Source: Parvularculaceae bacterium
GTDB lineage: Bacteria > Pseudomonadota > Alphaproteobacteria > Caulobacterales > Parvularculaceae
Assembly (NCBI GenBank): GCA_020446945.1
Contig: JAGRDS010000001.1
Span: 58,552 to 122,551, forward strand
Direction of reading: 5' to 3'
DNA: 64,000 nt
In this document: in pieces, positions 1 through 8,681 of the stretch
How positions within the stretch are numbered: the stretch's first letter is position 1
How the letters are laid out: each line of letters opens with the position of its first letter
Made by a program: the position numbers and the translations under genes
Notes under the pieces: model-generated
The model's database searches: none
The model's input: the letters and a program-made list of their open reading frames with translations, nothing else
Told to the model about the DNA's origin: nothing

Positions 1-1357
1 TCGTCGGCCCTGAAAACGGCACGGTTCCGTGCCACATATAGCTCGGGAAAACGGCCATGACGCCTTTTCGCGGCTGCACGAAATGCTCCGCCTCGAGTTT
101 CGGCGCAGTCGGGATTCCGGGTTCGCCGAAAGTCAGCCAGCCGCTTTTGTCCGATGCGTTCCTGGGTTCGGGGAAGCGCAAATGGCTCGCCGATGAGAGC
201 CAGCCCTGAGGATGCACGTGATTGACGTGATAGCCGCTCGATGCGAGGCGGATCGACCAGATGCTGAACAGCTTGTACCCGCCGCGGTTGCGGATGCGCA
301 GGGGATCGGAGCCGACGCCGAGCCGTTCGATATAGGACGTTACGGGCCCGCGCACGGCTTCGCCGACCGCCTTCAAAACAGGATCGTCGATTGACGTCAG
401 CGACGGCAATTGACTGCCGTGCCGCACCGACTGACCGAACGGATGCGTCTTGAACTGATGGTGACGGTCCAGCGCATCGATCAGGTCGTCGACATAGGCT
501 TCCGCCGATTTCCATCCCCTGGGGCAGGCGAGCGGAAACGCGGCGACAAAGCGGTCATAATCATAGACCTCGAAATAGCGATCATCGCCGAGCATGCGCC
601 AGGCGCTCGCCTGCAACGCGATATAACCCTGGTCGAGCGGGAATTCCGCGCGTAACCGGCTGATGACGCGCAGCGCCTCCGCCGGCTCGCCCACCGCCAA
701 AAGCGCGCGCACCAGAACGTTGCGAATCATCGGGTCTTGCGGCGCTTTTTCAAATGCGGCGCGCGCATGTCTCAAACCGGAAATGAATTCGTCGCACGCA
801 ATCGCCGAATTGGCGGCCGACATTTCAACATGCGGATGGCCCGCGCTCAGCTTCAACGCGGTCTGCATCTCCGCATACTCGCCGCGCGCATCGCCGCAAT
901 AGCCGAGCGTTTGCGCGCGCACCATACGAAGTTCGACGGAGTTTGGCGCGGCGGCGATGCTCCGGTCCAGCAACGAGACCGTCATCGCCATATCGCCGGT
1001 CATCATCCAGACCAGTTGGGCGTATTCTTTCTGCGCTTCAAAATTGAGCGGCTGGATTTCAATCGCCGCCCTGAACGCTTTTCGGGATTCTTCGGCCCGG
1101 TTTTCAGCGATGAGAGCGCGCGCGAGAACCAGCCGCGTTTCAGCCGCCTTGATGCCGGCTTTTATCGCCCGGTTCGCCCAGTCGATCGCCTCCTTATTGC
1201 GCCCCGCGTCGCCAAGGGCGCCGGCGAGATTGTGCAATACGATAGGGTTTTCCGGCGCCTGATCGACAATCGCGCGGAAAGCGGAGATCGCCTCGTCGAC
1301 GCGCCCGGCCGCCTTAAGCTCATTGGCCTGACGATTAAGTTCATTGAGCGAGACCAC
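1..1357 (-). CDS. TPR-repeat putative 2OG-Fe(II) oxygenase (3' end cut off by window edge)
   Basis: I read this frame by hand on the minus strand from a GTG at 1357; an in-frame stop lies seven codons upstream, and GTG is the first usable start. About 452 residues are visible and the C-terminus runs off the window. Residues 1 to about 250 are helical TPR-like repeats with A/L/A spacing. The C-terminal part carries a metal-site-like HVNHVHPQGW at about residues 377-386 and WHGTVPF at about 440, after FPSY. This matches the putative 2OG-Fe(II) oxygenase family often fused to TPRs. That family is predicted to hydroxylate an unknown substrate using iron and 2-oxoglutarate. It is divergent from the hydrolase gene at 1442. 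The ribosome binding site is weak, so the exact start is uncertain. Confidence 0.8.
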   Translation of the reverse strand, partial: MVSLNELNRQANELKAAGRVDEAISAFRAIVDQAPENPIVLHNLAGALGDAGRNKEAIDWANRAIKAGIKAAETRLVLARALIAENRAEESRKAFRAAIEIQPLNFEAQKEYAQLVWMMTGDMAMTVSLLDRSIAAAPNSVELRMVRAQTLGYCGDARGEYAEMQTALKLSAGHPHVEMSAANSAIACDEFISGLRHARAAFEKAPQDPMIRNVLVRALLAVGEPAEALRVISRLRAEFPLDQGYIALQASAWRMLGDDRYFEVYDYDRFVAAFPLACPRGWKSAEAYVDDLIDALDRHHQFKTHPFGQSVRHGSQLPSLTSIDDPVLKAVGEAVRGPVTSYIERLGVGSDPLRIRNRGGYKLFSIWSIRLASSGYHVNHVHPQGWLSSASHLRFPEPRNASDKSGWLTFGEPGIPTAPKLEAEHFVQPRKGVMAVFPSYMWHGTVPFSGPT

Positions 1358-1441
1358 GCTGCACCGTCTTCTTGTTCAAAATTCGCCATAGTCTAGATTG
1401 CGCGGCCGGCCGAGGAAAACCCCCGCGCCGGCGGAAGGAGC

Positions 1442-2311
1442 GTGACTTTGACGCATTTAACGCTTTCAGTTTTGACGCAGGACAAATTGCGTCTTGAGCT
1501 TCGGCGGACCAAAGGCGGCGGGAAAACACCCATTCTCTGCATTCCGGGGCTGACCCGCAACGCCGGCGATTTCGAGGATTTCGCCCCGCGCGCCGCAGCG
1601 ACCGGCCGCGATGTCTACGCCATTTCCCTCAGGGGGCGCGGCGGCTCAGACTATGACCGCAATTACCTCAATTATTTTCCAACGACCTATGTTAGCGACG
1701 TGTCGGCCGCGCTCGATCAATTGAACATCGAAAAAGCCGTTTTCGTCGGAACCTCGCTCGGCGGCATCATCACGATGCTGGCCGCCGCCGCCGCGCCGGA
1801 GCGCGTCGCCGCAGCAATCATAAACGACGTCGGACCGGAACTCGCGCCGGAAGGTCTCGCCCGCATCGGCGGATATGTCGGCGCGCGCGCAACCGGCTCC
1901 GAGGACGCCGGGATCACTCTCGATGAGGCGGTTTTGCAAATCCGCGCGATCAACGAGGCCGCGTTCCCGGACAAGGATCCCGCTTTCTGGGAGAAATTCG
2001 CGCGGCGCACCTTTGAACAATCGTTCGAAGGAAAATGGAAACTCGCCTATGACCCGAATATCGGCCGCGCATTGATTGAAGCAGGGCCGGCGCCCGATCT
2101 TTGGCGCCCGTTTGAGGCGCTTGCGCCGATACCGACCCTTATCCTTCGCGGTGCGATCAGCGATCTCCTGACGCCGCCGATCATCGAAAAAATGCGCGCC
2201 GCGCGGCCGGGTTTTTCCTATTGCGAAGTCGCCGGCGTCGGACATGCGCCGACGCTGACCGAGCCGGACGCATGGTCCGCGATTTCGGCTTTCCTCCAGA
2301 CTTTCGATTGA
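1442..2311 (+). CDS. alpha/beta hydrolase
   Basis: A 289-residue alpha/beta-hydrolase fold protein with a complete-looking catalytic triad. The nucleophile elbow GTSLGG is at residues 103-108 (Ser105), the acid is probably Asp241 in AISDLLTPP, and the base is His268 in GVGHAP. The strand-loop CIPGLTRN near residue 33 would form the oxyanion hole. There is no signal peptide, so it is probably cytosolic. The substrate cannot be told from sequence; esters, lactones or C-C bonds are all possible. The GTG at 1442 lies only one base after GGAAGGAG, so the in-frame TTG at 1448, about seven bases after GGAG, may be the true start. It converges on cysH with an eight-base gap. Confidence 0.85.
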   Translation: MTLTHLTLSVLTQDKLRLELRRTKGGGKTPILCIPGLTRNAGDFEDFAPRAAATGRDVYAISLRGRGGSDYDRNYLNYFPTTYVSDVSAALDQLNIEKAVFVGTSLGGIITMLAAAAAPERVAAAIINDVGPELAPEGLARIGGYVGARATGSEDAGITLDEAVLQIRAINEAAFPDKDPAFWEKFARRTFEQSFEGKWKLAYDPNIGRALIEAGPAPDLWRPFEALAPIPTLILRGAISDLLTPPIIEKMRAARPGFSYCEVAGVGHAPTLTEPDAWSAISAFLQTFD

Positions 2312-2319
2312 AATTCGGA

Positions 2320-3060
2320 TCAGATGCGGTGAATGCCGCATTCGGTCTTGGCGAGACCGCGCCAGCGCCCGGCGCGCGCATCATCGCCCGGCGCGACTGG
2401 CGCGGTGCAGGGCCAGCAGCCGATCGAGGAAAACCCCGTTTCAACGAGAGGATGAGGCGGCAAATTATTCGCGCTCATATAGTCGGCGAACTCGGCGCCC
2501 GACCAGCGCGCGAGCGGGTTGATTTTGATATGAGGGGCGGCGGCCTCGACCAGAGGCAGATGCGCACGCGCATTTCCGTGCATGCGCTTTCTTCCGGTGA
2601 ACCACGCGTCAAAACCCTCAAGCGCGCTCTTTAGCGGCCGAACCTTCCGCAATTCGCAGCAGGCGTCATTGTCGCGCCGCCACAAATCCCCTTTCGGATC
2701 AATGCGCCCAACTTCCTGCGCGCCCGGAAATATCGGCCTGACATCGCCAAGACCGAGATGCCGCGTCAGCTCCTCGCGATAGGCGTTCGTCTGTACAAAG
2801 TGTTTTCCTGTGTCGATAAACAGGATCGGCGTCGATCGATCGACTGAGGCGATGAGGTGAAGAAGCGCCGCCGATTCAGCGCCGAACGATGAAACCAGGG
2901 CGATGCGTCCGCGAAATTCCTCGATAGCCGCTGCGATCAATCTGCGCGGATCCAAATCCTGCGCCTTCCGGTCGAACGCCGCCGCGCGCTCTTCCAGCGA
3001 CAAGCCGCCTTCACGAACGCTCGCCAAATTCAAAGCCGGGGCCGCCATCGGATCGCTCAA
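2320..3060 (-). CDS. cysH: adenylyl-/phosphoadenylyl-sulfate reductase
   Basis: This 246-residue protein reduces activated sulfate (APS or PAPS) to sulfite in the cytosol. The PP-loop-like SSFGAES sits at residues 58-64. A Cys-Cys pair at 134-135 and CWPC at 215-218 supply the four [4Fe-4S] ligands found in assimilatory APS reductases, and the catalytic C-terminal ECGIH is at 240-244. The iron-sulfur cysteines favour APS over PAPS as substrate. It is the last gene of the leftward cys operon; its start overlaps the end of the DUF934 gene by four bases, suggesting translational coupling. The sulfate-activating genes cysD, cysN and cysC are not in this window. Confidence 0.93.
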   Translation of the reverse strand: MSDPMAAPALNLASVREGGLSLEERAAAFDRKAQDLDPRRLIAAAIEEFRGRIALVSSFGAESAALLHLIASVDRSTPILFIDTGKHFVQTNAYREELTRHLGLGDVRPIFPGAQEVGRIDPKGDLWRRDNDACCELRKVRPLKSALEGFDAWFTGRKRMHGNARAHLPLVEAAAPHIKINPLARWSGAEFADYMSANNLPPHPLVETGFSSIGCWPCTAPVAPGDDARAGRWRGLAKTECGIHRI

Positions 3061-3521
3061 GCAGCGTCGCGGCGCCGCGAACGGCGCGCTCCGATAGGAA
3101 CGCTGTTATCGCTTGCGATCTGATAATATGCCGAATATGCGCCGAGCGCTTTCGTAAAGGCGTCTTTGTCGCCATTGCCGATTTCCAACGCGTCAAATCC
3201 GCACCGGATCATGAACAGCGCCTGATCGCACAATATATCGCCGCGCGCGCGGATTTCTCCCTTGTAGCCGAGACGCTCCCGCAGAATGCGCGCCTGCGAA
3301 TAGGCGCGGCCATCCGAAAAAACTGGAAAATCTAAAATGACTGCATCAAAACGGCGTATGACGTTCTCAAGCGATTCGATATCTTCCGTGTTCGGAATTG
3401 AAATCTCGAACCTTCCCGCTTCCGGCCGCACGCCTTCGCGCCAGGCCGCAAGAGAAATCTCCTGGCCTTTGCGAATGTCGCCAAACAGGGCGCTCCCGTT
3501 CTTAATGCGCAGCGTCGCCAT
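3057..3521 (-). CDS. DUF934 protein of the sulfite-reduction operon
   Basis: A 154-residue protein of the DUF934 family, which in proteobacteria is almost always found between cysI and cysH. I place the start at the ATG at 3521 (MATLRIKNG) because family members begin there; the open frame continues further upstream only as a shadow inside cysI. The gene overlaps the end of cysI by 20 bases and the start of cysH by four bases. The biochemical role is unknown. Its fixed position suggests help in sulfite reductase function or in electron delivery to it, but that is inference from gene order. There is no transmembrane segment or cysteine cluster. Confidence 0.85.
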   Translation of the reverse strand: MATLRIKNGSALFGDIRKGQEISLAAWREGVRPEAGRFEISIPNTEDIESLENVIRRFDAVILDFPVFSDGRAYSQARILRERLGYKGEIRARGDILCDQALFMIRCGFDALEIGNGDKDAFTKALGAYSAYYQIASDNSVPIGARRSRRRDAA

Positions 3522-5160
3522 AAAGCGTCTCCTTGAAAGGCGCCGGACCGAGGCGGCGATAAAGATCGAGAAACCGTTCGCCCACTGTGCGATTTTCCTT
3601 GTAAAAAGTGACAAGACGCTCGACCGCATCGACGACTTCAGACGAGGAAAAACTGCGGCCGGTGATTTCTCCGATGCTCGCGTCTTCGCCGCCCGATCCG
3701 CCAAGCGTGATCTGATAGAATTCCTCGCCCTTTTTATCGACGCCGAGAATGCCGATATGCCCGGCGTGATGATGCCCGCAGGCGTTGATGCAACCTGAGA
3801 TCTTGATCTTGAGTTCGCCGATTCCATCTGCTTCGTCAGAATCGGCGAAGCGTTCGGCGATGCGCGCCGCAACAGGAATTGAGCGCGCATTCGCCAGGTC
3901 GCAATAATCAAGGCCGGGGCAGGCGATTATATCGCTCGCCAGGCCGATATTCGCGGTCGCCAACCTCGCCGAATCGAGTGCTCGCCAGACGTCGAACAGG
4001 TCGGCTTTCCTGACATGAGGCAGGCAGAGATTTTGTTCATGCGTGGCGCGAATCTCGTCGAACGAATAACGCTCAGCGATATCTGCGACGGTTTCCATCG
4101 CTTCCGCGCTGATATCGCCCGGCGCCTTGCCGATCGGTTTCAGCGACACGTTGACAATGGCGTACCCCGCCATTCGGTGATCGCTGACATTGTTCCGCAC
4201 CCATCGGTCGAATTCATCATTTCTCGCGCGCGCCGCGTCGAGCGAATTGCAGGTTTGCGGAATATTCTCATACTTCGGCGGTTCGAAAAAACGCCGAACA
4301 CGCAACAGCTCGTCCAACGGCCCGTTTAATTTTTCGCGGTCGGATTTTGCCCATTCCTCCTCAACCAGGCGGCGAAAATCATCCGGATCGCTGGAAACGA
4401 GAATCTTTATCCGCGCTTTGAATTTATTATCGCGGCGCCCATAGCGGTTATAAACCCGCATGATCGCTTCGAGATAAGACAGAAGCTGCCTTTCGGGGAG
4501 AAATTCCCGGATTCTCTCGCCGATATATGGCGTACGCCCCAGCCCGCCGCCGACAAAAACCTGAAATCCGCGCTCACCGTCTTCGTTCCTGTACAAACGA
4601 AGTCCGATATCGTGCACCTTTATCGCGGCGCGATCCTTGTCGCTCGCCGTCACGGCGATTTTGAACTTTCGCGGCAGGAACGAAAATTCCGGATGCTGGC
4701 TCGACCATTGGCGGATAACCTCCGCCCAGATTCGCGGATCATCCGTTTCATTCGCAGCGGCGCCGGCATAAGGGTCAGACGTGACGTTACGAATGCAGTT
4801 TCCGGAGGTCTGGATCGAATGCATTTCGACGTCGGCGAGATCATCCAGAATATCCGGAACGTCGATCAACGCCGGCCAGTTATACTGAATATTCTGGCGC
4901 GTCGTAAAATGCCCGTATCCCTTGTCGTATTTGCGCGCGATCATCGCAAGCTGGCGCATCTGACGCGCGCTGAGCGTTCCATAAGGAATGGCGACGCGAA
5001 GCATGTAAGCATGAAGTTGCAGGTAAACGCCGTTCATAAGCCTTAAGGGCTTGAACTGCTCCTCACTCAATTCTCCCGACAGACGCCGTGCGACCTGTCC
5101 GCGAAATTCTGCAACACGCTCGCGCACGAAAGTCTCATCGAATTCGTCGTAACGGTACAT
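3502..5160 (-). CDS. cysI: sulfite reductase hemoprotein (nitrite/sulfite reductase family)
   Basis: This 552-residue siroheme enzyme reduces sulfite to sulfide by six electrons. The siroheme/[4Fe-4S] ligand motifs are clear: C-x5-C at Cys414 and Cys420 (ACPGLDYC) and C-x3-C at Cys457 and Cys461 (CINAC, followed by GHHHAG). The two ferredoxin-like half-domains and siroheme-binding repeats occupy roughly residues 1-300 and 310-552. No cysJ flavoprotein gene is nearby, so the electron donor is probably ferredoxin or another reductase encoded elsewhere. Nitrite reduction is a possible alternative, but the neighbouring cysH and DUF934 genes make sulfite the better call. It starts immediately after the glutathione S-transferase stop codon. 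Confidence 0.93.
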   Translation of the reverse strand: MYRYDEFDETFVRERVAEFRGQVARRLSGELSEEQFKPLRLMNGVYLQLHAYMLRVAIPYGTLSARQMRQLAMIARKYDKGYGHFTTRQNIQYNWPALIDVPDILDDLADVEMHSIQTSGNCIRNVTSDPYAGAAANETDDPRIWAEVIRQWSSQHPEFSFLPRKFKIAVTASDKDRAAIKVHDIGLRLYRNEDGERGFQVFVGGGLGRTPYIGERIREFLPERQLLSYLEAIMRVYNRYGRRDNKFKARIKILVSSDPDDFRRLVEEEWAKSDREKLNGPLDELLRVRRFFEPPKYENIPQTCNSLDAARARNDEFDRWVRNNVSDHRMAGYAIVNVSLKPIGKAPGDISAEAMETVADIAERYSFDEIRATHEQNLCLPHVRKADLFDVWRALDSARLATANIGLASDIIACPGLDYCDLANARSIPVAARIAERFADSDEADGIGELKIKISGCINACGHHHAGHIGILGVDKKGEEFYQITLGGSGGEDASIGEITGRSFSSSEVVDAVERLVTFYKENRTVGERFLDLYRRLGPAPFKETLYGDAAH

Positions 5161-5763
5161 TCAAAGCGCTCCGATTCCGAGGCGCTGTTCAACGCGCGCG
5201 ACCCATGTTTTGACATTTGGAAAAGCATTAAGATCGAACCCGCCTTCATGTGAAAAACGCGTATAGGCGACGAGCGAAATGTCTGCCGCCGAAAAGCCTT
5301 CCGCGGCGATCCAGCGCGCGCCGGCGAGCCGGTTTTCCATATAGGTTAGCGCAGCGACGCCGCGCTCCATCAGCTTCGGATCGATTTGCGCATCCGCCTT
5401 GCCAAGATAGGTTTTCTGAAACCGCCGGACGGCGATATAGGGCTCGTGATCATACTGCTCCCAGAACAGCCATTCATAGACTTTCGCCCGTTCATAAGGC
5501 GTCGGGGGCAATAATTCGCCGCCGTGGTTTTCGGCCAGAAACAAAATGATTGCATTGGATTGCGCAAGCGGTCGGCCCATCTTCGTAACGATGACCGGCG
5601 CCTGTCCGGCGGGATTGATCGCGAGAAATTCCGGGCGCCGCGTTTCGCCTTTCAGGATGCTCGTTTCAATCCATTCATAGTCGGCGCCCAGATAATCGAG
5701 CGTCCATTTGACTTTCAGGCAATTGCCGCTGACCGGATCGCCGTAAACCTTATACGCGCTCAT
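5161..5763 (-). CDS. glutathione S-transferase family protein inside the cys operon
   Basis: A 200-residue cytosolic GST with an N-terminal thioredoxin-like domain (residues 1-80; NPAGQAPVI at about 50-58 and the glutathione-contacting QSNAI at about 67-71) and a C-terminal all-helical domain. The start is the ATG at 5763; the open frame extends upstream but only as a shadow. It overlaps the DUF2849 gene by 13-14 bases, and its stop abuts the cysI start, so it is clearly part of the operon. It may conjugate or reduce small electrophiles, or handle glutathione-linked sulfur. This placement between DUF2849 and cysI is not the usual order, which suggests an insertion in this lineage. The substrate is unknown. 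Confidence 0.88.
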   Translation of the reverse strand: MSAYKVYGDPVSGNCLKVKWTLDYLGADYEWIETSILKGETRRPEFLAINPAGQAPVIVTKMGRPLAQSNAIILFLAENHGGELLPPTPYERAKVYEWLFWEQYDHEPYIAVRRFQKTYLGKADAQIDPKLMERGVAALTYMENRLAGARWIAAEGFSAADISLVAYTRFSHEGGFDLNAFPNVKTWVARVEQRLGIGAL

Positions 5764-6043
5764 CGGTAAGCTCCGCCTGTTTGCCGAGATCTCGCCTGAC
5801 GGTCGGACCGCTTTTGCGAATAGTCTCCCGCAATGCGCCGCGTCCGGTCGGGCCGGCTGCGTCCGCGTCGATAAGGTAGGCCGAGGCGATTGCGCCTTTG
5901 CGTTCGAGGATGCGAACGAGCGCTTCGTCGGCTTCATCTGCATCAAACAGTTGCGCATCTCCGAAACGCTCCACAAGCGCGCCGTGCGCGTCGACATAAA
6001 CTACTACGCCGTCCGACAATCTGTTTGCAGTGATTGCTTTCAC
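5750..6043 (-). CDS. DUF2849 protein, cys operon
   Basis: A 97-residue protein of the DUF2849 family, which in alphaproteobacteria lies between cysG and cysI. It overlaps cysG by four bases and the downstream GST gene by 14 bases, so the cluster is probably translated as a coupled set. The N-terminal half (MKAITANRLSDGVVVY) resembles a small beta-rich domain. There are no cysteines and no membrane segment. The molecular function is not known. The conserved location implies a role in siroheme-dependent sulfite reduction, but this rests on context alone. Confidence 0.82.
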   Translation of the reverse strand: MKAITANRLSDGVVVYVDAHGALVERFGDAQLFDADEADEALVRILERKGAIASAYLIDADAAGPTGRGALRETIRKSGPTVRRDLGKQAELTDERV

Positions 6044-7440
6044 GCGGCTCTCCGTTCGGATGCGGCCAGCTCAAGGAGAACCGCCCCGCTCGCCATTTGC
6101 GCCACTTCGCCGATGACAAGGACGGCCGGCCCCTCGACGCCGCCGGCCTCGATCAGCCGCTCAAGTTCTTCAAGGCGTCCCTTGAGGATTTTTTGCTGCG
6201 CCGTCGTTCCTTTTTCTACGACCGCGACAGGTGTTGCAGGCGAAGCGCCGTTTTCCAACATGGCGCGCGAGATGGCGCCGGCTTTTCCGACACCCATGTA
6301 GACGACAATCGTATGTCCCAGCGCAGCAAGTGCTTTCCAGTTGATGTCGGGTTCGCCATCGTCTTTCGCATGGCCGGTGACGAACGTAATCGCTTGCGAC
6401 AGGCCGCGATGCGTCAACGCCATGCCGGCGGCGGCGGCGCAGCCGATTGCGGCGGTGACGCCCGGCGTAACAAAGACCGGAACGCCTGCGCGGCGCAAGG
6501 CGCTCAACTCCTCACCACCGCGTCCGAATATGAACGGATCGCCGCCCTTCAAGCGGATGACGGTCTTTCCTTTGCGCGCATGATGAACAAGTCTCTGCTC
6601 TATCTCCTTCTGGGGGACGGCATGCGCCGCTTTCGCTTTACCGACATAGATCCGCAGCGCATCGCGCCTTGCAAGAGACAGAATTTCAGGACTGACCAGC
6701 CGGTCATAGACAATTACGTCCGCCGCCTGCAGAAGCCGCAACGCCTTAAGCGTCAACAGATCGGGATCGCCGGGTCCGGCGCCGACCAGGTGTACGACGC
6801 CCATTCCTCTTTCCGTTTGCGGACGATTCACAGCGTCAAACATCGCTTCACGCGCGCGGCGTTCGTCGCCGGCGAGGATTTGCGCGGCTATCGGACCGTC
6901 AAAAAACCTCTCCCAGAAATCGCGTCGATTTTCCGGCGCGATACGCGCACCGACAACACGCCGGAACGAATTTGCGAAAGCGGCGAGCGCGCCCATACGC
7001 GACGGCAGCAGTTTTTCTATCGCCTCGCGAATGCGTCGGCTGAGTACGGGCGCAGCGGCGCCTGTCGAAACGCCGATGATTATATCGCCGCGCGCAATGA
7101 TTGAGGGGGTGAGGAAATCGCAAAGCTCGGGGCGATCGACGACATTTACGGGAACGCCCGCAGCGCGCGCCATCGCGGCCAGACGCGCTGCGGCGTCCGC
7201 ATTGTTCATCGCGATGAACGCAAGCGCCGCGCCGGCGAAAAGTTCGGGCCGCGGCGTGCGCGCATCGAATTCGGCGGCGGGCCATTCCTCCAATAGAGAG
7301 CGCGCAAGGCCGGTCGCGATAAAGGTGATTTTTGCGCCGGCAGCAGCGGCGAGGCGCGCTTTATTCGAGGCGGCCTCGCCGTCGCCGGCGATGATGACTT
7401 TTCTGGCGGTCAGGGCGTGAAAGGCTGGAAAAGTCTTCAT
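6040..7440 (-). CDS. cysG: siroheme synthase (uroporphyrinogen-III methyltransferase / precorrin-2 dehydrogenase / ferrochelatase)
   Basis: A full-length trifunctional CysG of 466 residues. Residues 1 to about 200 form the NAD-dependent precorrin-2 dehydrogenase and sirohydrochlorin ferrochelatase module, with a Rossmann glycine motif (AGDGEAAS) near residue 20. Residues 215-455 form the SAM-dependent uroporphyrinogen-III C-methyltransferase, with VGAGPGDPDLLT and the RLKGGDPFIFGRGGEE block. It makes siroheme, the cofactor of the CysI encoded downstream. The start is ATG 7440; a GTG immediately before it is also possible, and no clear Shine-Dalgarno is seen. It is the first gene of the cys operon and divergent from the LysR regulator. 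Confidence 0.93.
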   Translation of the reverse strand: MKTFPAFHALTARKVIIAGDGEAASNKARLAAAAGAKITFIATGLARSLLEEWPAAEFDARTPRPELFAGAALAFIAMNNADAAARLAAMARAAGVPVNVVDRPELCDFLTPSIIARGDIIIGVSTGAAAPVLSRRIREAIEKLLPSRMGALAAFANSFRRVVGARIAPENRRDFWERFFDGPIAAQILAGDERRAREAMFDAVNRPQTERGMGVVHLVGAGPGDPDLLTLKALRLLQAADVIVYDRLVSPEILSLARRDALRIYVGKAKAAHAVPQKEIEQRLVHHARKGKTVIRLKGGDPFIFGRGGEELSALRRAGVPVFVTPGVTAAIGCAAAAGMALTHRGLSQAITFVTGHAKDDGEPDINWKALAALGHTIVVYMGVGKAGAISRAMLENGASPATPVAVVEKGTTAQQKILKGRLEELERLIEAGGVEGPAVLVIGEVAQMASGAVLLELAASERRAA

Positions 7441-7467
7441 CACTGATTAGTTTTTCTAAAAGATTTA

Positions 7468-7534
7468 GTTTGGTTGTTTTTCATACGCGGAGCACGAGCG
7501 TCTATTTGGCAGCGCGCCAACAAGAAAACCAAAC
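7468..7534. promoter_or_regulatory. candidate operator region between cysG and the LysR gene
   Basis: The 269-base region between cysG and the LysR gene is AT-richer than its neighbours. GTTTGGTT at 7468-7475 is repeated inverted as AACCAAAC at 7527-7534. Between them lies the dyad TTGGC-N5-GCCAA at 7506-7520. Such inverted repeats are typical of repressor or LysR-type binding sites, and the location fits control of the cys operon, the LysR gene or both. No protein can be assigned from sequence alone. I looked for a SAM-type riboswitch here and saw none. Confidence 0.4.
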
Positions 7535-7709
7535 GATTCGTGCTTAGACAAACATCAGAATTCCTATCTCAAATGAAAAATCCCAATCAATTTCGAAGGT
7601 AGAGGCCCGATTTTGCGTCTTCACGGTATCGTGTAAGCAATGCTAAAGACGAAAGGCGATCACACATCTATATCTTGATCTCTCAAAACCGTGATTTTCA
7701 GGGTAATAT

Positions 7710-8678
7710 ATGAAAAACCTTCCACCGCTCAACGCCCTTAAAGTCTTCGAAGCCGCAGCAAGACACTTAAGCTTCACTAAAGCGGCGGACGAGTTGCATG
7801 TGACGCCTGGCGCAATCAGCCAGCAGATTAAGGCGCTCGAGGATTATATCGGCAGCCGGCTGTTTCGCCGGACCAAACGCGCGCTGTTATTAACCGATGC
7901 GGCGCAGGCGAGCCTTCCGATCCTGCGCGAGGCGTTCGACAAGCTTGAGGAGGCGTCCCGGATCTTGATGGCGCGCGGCGATTCGCGGCGCATCACTGTC
8001 TCGGTCGCGCCCTCGCTCGCCTCCAAATGGCTGGTTCCGCGCCTCGACCGTTTCCATGAGCGCCATCCGGAAATCGAGGTCTGGATTTCGGCGGATATGG
8101 AAGTCGTCGATTTTGCTGTCGATGATATCGATCTCGCCATCCGGTACGGGCCCGGACGATACCCGGGCACCGAGATCGAATTGCTGATGGAGGAATCGAT
8201 CCTGCCTGTTTGCAGTCCGCGTCTGTTGCAGGGCGAGCATCCATTGCGCACGCCTCACGACCTGGCGCATCACCCGCTCCTGCATGACGGGAGTCCGGAT
8301 CAGGACGATCGCGCCAATACGAATTGGGCGATGTGGCTGAAAGCGGCCGGCGTTTGCGAAGTCGACGCCAAACGCGGCGCAAAGTTCAACCAGTCGAGCC
8401 TCGTCATCGAGGCCGCCGTCGCCGGAAAGGGCGTTGCGCTCGCCAAATCCGCGATTGCGCTCGCCGATCTTGAGGCGGGCCGGCTGGTCGCGCCATTCGA
8501 TCTGACGACGCCGTCGAGCTTTTCTTATTACCTCGTCCATCCGGCGTCGAAAGCGCGCGTCGCTTCGGTCAAGGCGTTCAAGAAATGGCTGCACGAAGAG
8601 GCGGCGGCGACGGGCGCGGCGGCGATTGCGCGCTCCGCCGGGGCGGAGAACGCCATTTTGGAAGAAGCGGCCGAATAG
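7710..8678 (+). CDS. LysR-family transcriptional regulator, GcvA type
   Basis: A 322-residue LysR regulator. The winged helix-turn-helix is at residues 5-65, with the recognition block SFTKAADELHVTPGAISQQIKALE at about 20-43. The effector-binding periplasmic-protein-like domain covers about 92-295. The N-terminal sequence PPLNALKVFEAAARHLSFTKAA is typical of the GcvA subgroup. AGGG ahead of the ATG is a reasonable ribosome binding site. Divergent placement next to cysG suggests that it might control sulfur assimilation, but GcvA-type regulators act on many pathways and this is inference. A CysB assignment is not supported. Confidence 0.87.
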   Translation: MKNLPPLNALKVFEAAARHLSFTKAADELHVTPGAISQQIKALEDYIGSRLFRRTKRALLLTDAAQASLPILREAFDKLEEASRILMARGDSRRITVSVAPSLASKWLVPRLDRFHERHPEIEVWISADMEVVDFAVDDIDLAIRYGPGRYPGTEIELLMEESILPVCSPRLLQGEHPLRTPHDLAHHPLLHDGSPDQDDRANTNWAMWLKAAGVCEVDAKRGAKFNQSSLVIEAAVAGKGVALAKSAIALADLEAGRLVAPFDLTTPSSFSYYLVHPASKARVASVKAFKKWLHEEAAATGAAAIARSAGAENAILEEAAE

Positions 8679-8681
8679 TAA

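Noticed and set aside
6034..7104. 356-codon plus-strand open frame
   Set aside because: Antisense to cysG; Arg-rich composition with no family signature.
7441..7709. SAM-type riboswitch before cysG
   Set aside because: I could not fit the conserved SAM-I or SAM-II core to this region.
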